NCBI GenBank assembly: GCA_011046055.1
Contig: DSBN01000296.1
Location: forward strand, 1 to 6,900
Direction of reading: 5' to 3'
DNA from: Sediminispirochaeta sp.
Lineage (GTDB): Bacteria > Spirochaetota > Spirochaetia > DSM-16054 > Sediminispirochaetaceae
Length of the DNA stretch: 6,900 nucleotides
Notes under the pieces: generated by a model
What the model was told of the DNA's origin: nothing
Database searches by the model: none
The model's input: the letters and a program-made list of their open reading frames with translations, nothing else
Position numbers and translations under genes: made by a program
Shown: in pieces, positions 1 to 4,172 of the stretch
How the letters are laid out: each line of letters begins with the position of its first letter
Numbering within the stretch: the first letter of the stretch is position 1

Positions 1-30
1 ATATTATCCACCACTTTATGAGAAACCATG

Positions 31-36
31 AGGAGG
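31..36 (+). promoter_or_regulatory. Strong Shine-Dalgarno of infC (AGGAGG)
   Basis: A perfect AGGAGG lies 4 bases before the TTG at 41. In the infC frame a stop (TGA, 29-31) sits just upstream, so the only codons available before TTG are GGA GGA AGA. This fixes TTG 41 as the start. The ATG at 28-30 is in a different frame. Confidence 0.8.
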
Positions 37-40
37 AAGA

Positions 41-568
41 TTGGCTGCAAAAGACTTAAGGATCAATCAGCAGATCCGTGTGCGCGAAGTGCGCTTAATT
101 GACCATGAGGGCAATCAGCGAGGCTTAGTGCCTACCCCACAGGCACTTGATATGGCTCGAGAGGCAGGAGTCGACCTTGTAGAGGTGGCACCCAATGCCA
201 ACCCCCCGGTCTGCAAACTTCTGGACTACGGCAAATACAAGTTTGAGCTGGAGAAGAAACAGAAAGATGCAAACAAGAAGCAGAAGCAACTCAAGCTCAA
301 AGAAATTCGGATGCAGCCAAAGATCGAGAAACACGATCTCGAGTTCAAGACCAAACACATCAACGACTTTCTTGAAGACGGGAGCAAGGTCAAAGTCACC
401 ATCCGTTTCCGAGGACGCGAGATGGCACACACTGAGATAGGTCAGGACGTGTTGATGAATATTCTCCAGAAGCTCGATGAGATGGGGGCTAAATTCAACG
501 TAGACCGTAAGCCCCAGATGGAGGGTCGCTTTATGTCGATGATCCTGAGCCCCAAGAGCAAGAGATAG
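41..568 (+). CDS. infC: Translation initiation factor IF-3
   Basis: IF3 binds the 30S subunit, prevents early 50S joining and proofreads the start codon and initiator tRNA. The 175-residue product has the usual family length. The N-terminal domain (about 5-75) carries the hallmark [11 protein letters not shown] at 55-65. A lysine-rich linker helix follows (about 66-88). The C-terminal 30S-binding domain (about 88-172) shows [13 protein letters not shown] at 87-99, RFRGREMAH at 122-130 and an EGR at 161-163. The start is TTG behind a perfect Shine-Dalgarno; an in-frame stop just upstream excludes an earlier start. A non-AUG start is typical of infC and in E. coli is the basis of autoregulation by IF3, so the same control is plausible here. 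It leads the infC-rpmI-rplT operon; the promoter and any leader lie outside the window. Confidence 0.98.
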   Translation: MAAKDLRINQQIRVREVRLIDHEGNQRGLVPTPQALDMAREAGVDLVEVAPNANPPVCKLLDYGKYKFELEKKQKDANKKQKQLKLKEIRMQPKIEKHDLEFKTKHINDFLEDGSKVKVTIRFRGREMAHTEIGQDVLMNILQKLDEMGAKFNVDRKPQMEGRFMSMILSPKSKR

Positions 569-574
569 TGCACC

Positions 575-595
575 ATTGCGCTTAATACGCGTAAT
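575..595 (+). promoter_or_regulatory. Hairpin in the infC-rpmI gap
   Basis: ATTGCGC (575-581) can pair with GCGTAAT (589-595) as a 7-bp stem with one G-U pair and a 7-base loop. No T tract follows, so it is not an intrinsic terminator. In E. coli the L20 protein represses rpmI translation by binding RNA structure in this same region, so an L20 target is possible. That role is inference, and the stem is short enough to be chance. Confidence 0.3.
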
Positions 596-640
596 TTGTT
601 GCTTAAATAACAATACTGATAGAGAAAGCGAGGAAATACA

Positions 641-841
641 ATGCCCAAGATGAAAACCAGAAAATCCGCGGCGAAACGACTTCGGGTAAGCGCCAACGGC
701 AAAGTGAAGTACAAAAAACAGGGACTTCGTCACATTCTAACCAAGAAGAGTACGAAAACCAAAAGAAATCTGCGCAAAGCCGGCGTCCTCAGTGACTGCG
801 AAGAGAAGAGGGTGAGGCGGCTGCTTCCTTACAGTTTCTAG
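641..841 (+). CDS. rpmI: 50S ribosomal protein L35
   Basis: L35 (bL35) is a small, very basic protein of the large ribosomal subunit that contacts 23S rRNA. The 66-residue product has the family length and the signature [13 protein letters not shown] at the N-terminus. The core [19 protein letters not shown] lies at about 30-48, and the protein ends LLPYSF. The LRxAGVLS segment looks more like spirochaete L35 than the proteobacterial form; this is from memory of the family. An AGGA (631-634) sits 6 bases before the ATG. The gene follows infC after a 72-base gap and precedes rplT after 46 bases, in the usual order. Translation may be controlled by L20, as in E. coli. Confidence 0.97.
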   Translation: MPKMKTRKSAAKRLRVSANGKVKYKKQGLRHILTKKSTKTKRNLRKAGVLSDCEEKRVRRLLPYSF

Positions 842-887
842 CAGTAGATCGACTCACACCAGAGATTATTGACAAGGAGATAGAAAA

Positions 888-1247
888 ATGCCACGCGCAA
901 CTGATGGAACTAAGAGAAAAAATAGACGAAAAAAGATACTGAAACAGGCTAAAGGTTTTTGGGGCCGCAGAAGCACCAATTTCCGGACCGCCAAAGACGC
1001 CGTCACCAAGGCCGGCCAGTACGCGTACCGGGACCGAAAGAGAAGAAAGAGAGAGTTTCGGCGTCTTTGGGTCACCCGAATATCCGCTGCATGCAAGAAC
1101 GAAGGGATCAACTACTCACAATTTATGCACGGATTGCAAAAAGCGAACATTGCCATCGACCGCAAAAGCCTCTCTAATTTGGCGATCGAAGACAAGGCGG
1201 CTTTTTCCGAACTGGTGACCCTTTCAAAAAAGGCTTTGGGAGCTTAG
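888..1247 (+). CDS. rplT: 50S ribosomal protein L20
   Basis: L20 (bL20) is essential for early assembly of the 50S subunit, binds 23S rRNA, and in E. coli represses its own operon. The 119-residue product has the expected length. It has a long basic N-terminal extension (about 1-60) including AKGFWGRRSTNFRTAKDAV at about 21-39 and AGQYAYRDRKRRKREFRRLW at about 42-61. The globular RNA-binding domain follows, with TRISAACKNEGINYSQFMHGL at about 63-83. Residues 4-8 (ATDGT) differ from the KRGV-type start common elsewhere and may be lineage specific. AAGGAGA (874-880) lies 7 bases before the ATG. The stop codon is only 3 bases from the next start, so the downstream coiled-coil gene is probably cotranscribed and translationally coupled. 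Confidence 0.98.
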   Translation: MPRATDGTKRKNRRKKILKQAKGFWGRRSTNFRTAKDAVTKAGQYAYRDRKRRKREFRRLWVTRISAACKNEGINYSQFMHGLQKANIAIDRKSLSNLAIEDKAAFSELVTLSKKALGA

Positions 1248-1250
1248 GTA

Positions 1251-1667
1251 ATGGTAAGCGTTGAGCAGATACGCCTTTTAGAAAAAAAAGTCCGTGGAGC
1301 GGTTGAGCAGATCTCAAGTCTCAAAAAGGAGAACCAATCGCTCAAAGAACGTCTCGGCGAGTACGAAGGACGCATCAATGAGTTGCAGCTTTTGATCGAA
1401 TCCTTCAAGCAAGACCAGGGAGAGATCGAACAGGGCATTCTCAGCGCCCTGGACGAACTCAACCGTCTTGAGGACAATTTGGACAGCTCCGAGCAGGACC
1501 AGAGCGCCGAAGACACGGTCAACGAAGATTCCGTGGCCATAGAGGCGGAGGAAACTGCTCCACCAGTAGAACACGAAGAAGAGGATGAAAGTCCCGATTC
1601 CCCACAAAGCCAGGAAAGCTCTTCGAACGTGGAAGACGACAAAACGGGGGAGCTAGACATCTTCTAA
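1251..1667 (+). CDS. Coiled-coil protein with acidic tail, probable ZapB-like partner of ZapA
   Basis: The 138-residue product is not assignable by sequence signature alone. Residues 3-78 show continuous heptad-like spacing of hydrophobic residues between charged ones and lack proline, so a long parallel coiled coil is likely. Residues 79-138 are acidic and rich in Ser, Glu and Pro; after R72 the only Lys or Arg is K131, so this part is probably disordered. The chain ends GELDIF, a short hydrophobic tip that could be a docking motif. There is no signal peptide or membrane segment. E. coli ZapB is an approximately 80-residue coiled coil that binds ZapA at the division ring. The matching coiled coil placed directly before zapA, with its stop overlapping the zapA start (TAATG), supports a ZapB-like role by inference. 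GGGAG (1238-1242) is a suitable ribosome binding site. An unrelated coiled-coil scaffold remains possible. Confidence 0.75.
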   Translation: MVSVEQIRLLEKKVRGAVEQISSLKKENQSLKERLGEYEGRINELQLLIESFKQDQGEIEQGILSALDELNRLEDNLDSSEQDQSAEDTVNEDSVAIEAEETAPPVEHEEEDESPDSPQSQESSSNVEDDKTGELDIF

Positions 1668-1945
1668 TGGGAGTGGAGAGTGAACCCGTTCGTTTCTTCC
1701 TCCTCGGCACCTCTTTTACCATCAAAACCAACGAGGATCCTCACTACCTGTACCGGATCGTACAGAAGGTAGAGAAACGCTTCGAGCAGGTCCGTAAAAA
1801 TATGGGAGTTTCTGATCCTTTACGAATCGCCGTGCTTTCAAGTATAATACTGACAGACGAACTGCAGAAGCTCCACTCCGAGTCCGAGGAAGCGGAGACA
1901 CTGACACGAAATCTGATCGATCTTATTGATCGTACTTTGGATTAG
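1667..1945 (+). CDS. zapA: Cell division protein ZapA
   Basis: ZapA bundles and stabilises FtsZ filaments at midcell. The 92-residue product fits the family. An N-terminal beta segment (VRFFLLGTSFTIKT, 8-21) takes the place of the family's V.I.G..Y.I pattern. It is followed by YLYRIVQKVEKRFEQVR (27-43), the segment DPLRIAVLSSIILTDELQKL (50-69), and a C-terminal helix (71-92) expected to form the tetramerising coiled coil. The start ATG shares one base with the stop of the upstream coiled-coil gene. The nearest purine-rich site (GGGGGAG, 1646-1652) is 14 bases away, so translation is probably coupled to the upstream gene. The gene is followed at once by the 6S RNA, the same order as zapA-ssrS in E. 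coli, which supports the call. Confidence 0.9.
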   Translation: MGVESEPVRFFLLGTSFTIKTNEDPHYLYRIVQKVEKRFEQVRKNMGVSDPLRIAVLSSIILTDELQKLHSESEEAETLTRNLIDLIDRTLD

Positions 1946-1954
1946 ATGTAAGCT

Positions 1955-1960
1955 TATAGT
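1955..1960 (+). promoter_or_regulatory. Possible -10 box for the 6S RNA
   Basis: TATAGT matches the sigma-70 -10 consensus at 5 of 6 positions and lies just before the predicted 6S 5' end. No good -35 element is found at 16-18 bases upstream. A start 6-7 bases after this box would fall near 1966-1967, slightly inside the closing stem, so either the start is earlier or the RNA is processed. The call is tentative. Confidence 0.35.
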
Positions 1961-1962
1961 TA

Positions 1963-2136
1963 CCTGCAGTGTTCGGGAGGGGAACAAATCTCTTGGGTCA
2001 AACTATAGAAAAGGGATTCCTAAATATCGGGGTTGAGTTGCATGGCTGATAGCCGGTCATACAGGATTCTCCGGTGCGGAAACCCACTTGAACCTTAGAG
2101 TTCAAGAGATAACCCCGAGCGGCACTGCGGGTTTTT
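1963..2136 (+). ncRNA. ssrS: 6S RNA
   Basis: 6S RNA mimics an open promoter, sequesters housekeeping RNA polymerase and is released by transcription of a short pRNA. The closing stem pairs 1963-1971 (CCTGCAGTG) with 2123-2131 (CACTGCGGG), 9 bp with one G-U. Inside it, GGGG 1979-1982 pairs with CCCC 2113-2116. The 3' strand carries the hallmark CTTGAAC-loop-GTTCAAG hairpin (2087-2093 with 2100-2106) followed by AGAGATAACCCCGAGCGGCA; this closely follows the E. coli 6S 3' region (CACCTTGAACC, GGTTCAAGGGTTACA, GCGGCGGCA). An apical stem pairs 2026-2032 with 2069-2075. The length of about 174 bases is normal. The position directly after zapA matches the proteobacterial gene order. Exact ends need mapping. 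No tool was run; the call rests on pattern and pairing read by eye. Confidence 0.9.
2123..2136 (+). terminator. 3' end of 6S RNA with T tract
   Basis: The 3' arm of the 6S closing stem (2123-2131, GC-rich) runs directly into TTTTT (2132-2136), and a second T run follows at 2142-2146. The closing stem therefore probably doubles as an intrinsic terminator, although its 5' arm is more than 150 bases away and the effective terminator hairpin may differ. Confidence 0.5.
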
Positions 2137-2153
2137 CTCCATTTTTGTCATTA

Positions 2154-2169
2154 TTGCGTCGACTCGCAA
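2154..2169 (+). repeat. Short dyad before the PilZ gene
   Basis: TTGCG (2154-2158) and CGCAA (2165-2169) form a perfect 5-bp inverted repeat around TCGACT. The right arm touches the ribosome binding site region (AAAGG, 2168-2172) of the PilZ gene. It could be an operator or a weak hairpin affecting translation, or chance. Confidence 0.3.
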
Positions 2170-2181
2170 AAGGTAGAGAAA

Positions 2182-3000
2182 ATGCCCATACTCACAAGTC
2201 AACAGATAAACGTTTTTTATGAAAATTACAAAACTACGGAGATAACTTTCACCAAAGAACTCACCCGAGCCATCGGCCTGGTGCCGAAGCTGATCTACCT
2301 AAAGACCGTGGGCTACCAGCTTCCCTGTATAATATACGCCGTTTCAATGACCACCGCGAAAGTGATCGCCAACGTACCGCCGGGGATGCACGAACAGTTA
2401 CGAGCAGCCAACAATCTGGTATCTCTACGCTTCGCCTTCAAAGAACCGGACAAACTGGACCCGATACTCTTCTTCGTAAGTGCCAGAATCAGCGGGTTCA
2501 ACCCCTACAATAAAGACAAGCCGAATTTGAACTTTATCTACCTGGATTTTACCCAACGTCCGCCGGACGACTTGATCGCTACGCTGGGTCTTGTTTTAGA
2601 GGCTCACAGCAACTCACAAAAACGCCGTGAAGAGAGAATAGTGATCAATGCCGACAGCATAAAGAAGATTGGCCTCAACAATAAATCCGCGCAACTCTAC
2701 ATCCAAGGGGTACCGCGAAACAGCATTATCCGAGACCTGTCCTTCTCCGGGGCCAAGGTGATCCTGGCGGGGGTAGCCAAATTCCTACTGAACAAAGAAG
2801 CTTTTCTGGAAATTGAGACAGTGGAAAAGGGAACGATCAAGATCCCCGGTACAATAGTCCGCAACGAACAGGTTGAGGGTCGCAAGGACCTGGTGGCTCT
2901 GGCTATGCAGTTCAATGAAGAGAAGGTTCCCATGGAGTACAAAATGCTCATCAACGATTATATTAAACAGAAAAAATATCAGAGCTCTGGAGACCAGTGA
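2182..3000 (+). CDS. PilZ-domain cyclic di-GMP-binding protein
   Basis: This protein is expected to bind cyclic di-GMP and pass the signal to a partner. The 272-residue product has two parts. The C-terminal PilZ domain (about 145-262) carries both binding motifs intact: R148-x-x-x-R152 (RREER) and D185-x-S187-x-x-G190 (DLSFSG). The N-terminal part (about 1-140) is a separate domain, possibly of the PilZN or YcgR-N kind known from spirochaetes; I cannot name the subtype. There is no signal peptide or membrane segment, so it is cytoplasmic. AAAGG (2168-2172) precedes the ATG by about 9 bases. Its stop overlaps the GTG of the TPR gene by 3 bases, and the penicillin-binding protein follows, so it heads a probable envelope-related operon. 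No clear promoter is visible between the 6S RNA and this gene. Targets could be motility, cell wall or transcription. Confidence 0.9.
   Translation: MPILTSQQINVFYENYKTTEITFTKELTRAIGLVPKLIYLKTVGYQLPCIIYAVSMTTAKVIANVPPGMHEQLRAANNLVSLRFAFKEPDKLDPILFFVSARISGFNPYNKDKPNLNFIYLDFTQRPPDDLIATLGLVLEAHSNSQKRREERIVINADSIKKIGLNNKSAQLYIQGVPRNSIIRDLSFSGAKVILAGVAKFLLNKEAFLEIETVEKGTIKIPGTIVRNEQVEGRKDLVALAMQFNEEKVPMEYKMLINDYIKQKKYQSSGDQ
2989..2992 (+). promoter_or_regulatory. GGAG site serving the TPR gene start
   Basis: GGAG lies 4 bases before GTG 2997 and 10 bases before ATG 3003. The spacing is short for the first and long for the second, so it does not settle the start. The two choices differ by two residues only. 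Confidence 0.4.
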
Positions 3001-4160
3001 AAATGAGCGAAGAAGAATTAGAAACCCCTCCCTTCCCCTCCTCCGATCATTCACCAGTGGAGAGTATTCTCTATGTCTCTCTTCCGGATGACATGGATCG
3101 CGATATCGAAGGATTTCGAATAGACCCCACGATCCCTCTGCCGGTAGAGCCGCCCCCCGGGGTCGACGGCAAAGACTTAAACGCCCTATCTTGGGAGATG
3201 ATCGTCGCGGCTATGCTGAAGATATTCGCCTATCAGCCCGAACACCCTCACGCTGATTACTTCCGCCGTTTCATCCGTGTTGTTCAGCCCCAAATCGTGC
3301 AAGAGCTCACCGAGACGGGGATTCTCAAGGCCCGCAACGGAAATCTGGATTTGGCGGAGGAGATATTCCGCTCTCTGGTAAACCTCAGTCCCGAGCAGGA
3401 GAGCTCCTTTGTCAACCTGGCTCTGCTTTTTGAACAACGGGCGGACACGGCGAAGAACGGAGGCGATCAGGAGAGCGCTGAAAACTACCTCCACAACGCC
3501 ATGACCGCCTACCGCCGGGGCAGCAAGTACCACCCCGAGTCGCTTAACCTCCATTTCAGCGCTGGCCACTTCTTTATGCAGCAGAACAATATTCCCAAAG
3601 CGAAGGAACACTTTTCCAAATATCTCGCCACCAGCGTCGAGGGCGGGGACCCGGAAAAAAGGCGACAAATTGAGAAGCTGCTCAGAGAGCTGAACAGCAA
3701 AGCACAGGACGACATCCTCTTCGCCGAGGCGTTTGATTTCATCAAAATGGGTCAGGAAGAGATGGGCATTAGCAGGGTCGAAGAGTTTCTCCAGCGCAAC
3801 CCCGAGATATGGAACGCCTGGTTTCTGCTTGGTTGGGGACTGCGAAGGACCGCTCGTTATCGAGAAGCAGCTGAGGCTTTGGAAAAGAGCCTCAGTCTCC
3901 ATAAGGACAACCCGGACACCTACAACGAACTGTCCATCTGCTATTTAGAACTGGAAGAGTATCCAAAGGCACGTCGAAGTCTGGAAGCCGCTCTACGATT
4001 GGAGCCAGAGAATACCAAGGTCATCTCCAATCTCGGTATTCTCGCTCTCAAGCAGGAGGATTTTTCCCAGGCCAAGGGGTTTTTCAAAACAGTTTTAGAT
4101 ATCGATCCGGACGATCCTATAGCCGCCGAGTATCTTGACAAACTGGAACAGTCGACATAG
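2997..4160 (+). CDS. Cytoplasmic TPR-repeat protein
   Basis: The product has 387 residues (385 if the ATG at 3003 is used). The N-terminal 60 residues are acidic then proline rich (PTIPLPVEPPP at 44-54) and likely disordered. A helical segment follows (about 62-98). Tetratricopeptide repeats then run from about 101 to the end: 101-134, a longer unit at 135-181, 182-214, then after a charged helix (219-235) units at about 236-270, 271-305, 306-339 and 340-373. The last three are the most regular, with the W/LG..Y..A and P spacing of the family. TPR arrays bind other proteins; no enzyme motif is seen. There is no signal peptide or lipobox, so it acts in the cytoplasm. The start overlaps the PilZ stop (GTGA) and the next gene begins 12 bases after its stop. 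A scaffold linking PilZ signalling to the neighbouring cell-wall synthase is an attractive but unproven idea. Confidence 0.88.
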   Translation: MKMSEEELETPPFPSSDHSPVESILYVSLPDDMDRDIEGFRIDPTIPLPVEPPPGVDGKDLNALSWEMIVAAMLKIFAYQPEHPHADYFRRFIRVVQPQIVQELTETGILKARNGNLDLAEEIFRSLVNLSPEQESSFVNLALLFEQRADTAKNGGDQESAENYLHNAMTAYRRGSKYHPESLNLHFSAGHFFMQQNNIPKAKEHFSKYLATSVEGGDPEKRRQIEKLLRELNSKAQDDILFAEAFDFIKMGQEEMGISRVEEFLQRNPEIWNAWFLLGWGLRRTARYREAAEALEKSLSLHKDNPDTYNELSICYLELEEYPKARRSLEAALRLEPENTKVISNLGILALKQEDFSQAKGFFKTVLDIDPDDPIAAEYLDKLEQST

Positions 4161-4172
4161 GCTACTAAAGTT

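Noticed and set aside
28..102. 24-residue reading frame starting at ATG 28 and overlapping the infC start
   Set aside because: Its ATG precedes and overlaps the infC ribosome binding site region, it has no ribosome binding site of its own, and the product has no recognisable feature. It was considered as a leader peptide but nothing supports it.
125..733. Open frame of 202 codons on the - strand across infC and rpmI
   Set aside because: It covers two well-conserved genes in antisense and gives a Leu/Phe-rich, featureless product.
2145..2150. TTGTCA as a -35 promoter element for the PilZ gene
   Set aside because: The -35 match is 5 of 6, but the bases 16-18 downstream read as A-rich ribosome binding site sequence with no -10 likeness.
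3186..3902. Open frame of 238 codons on the - strand
   Set aside because: Antisense shadow of the TPR gene, with no recognisable domain and no plausible expression signals.
2997..4160. LpoA-like activator of the PBP
   Set aside because: E. coli LpoA has TPR-like repeats but is an outer-membrane lipoprotein. This protein has no signal peptide or lipobox, so direct analogy fails.
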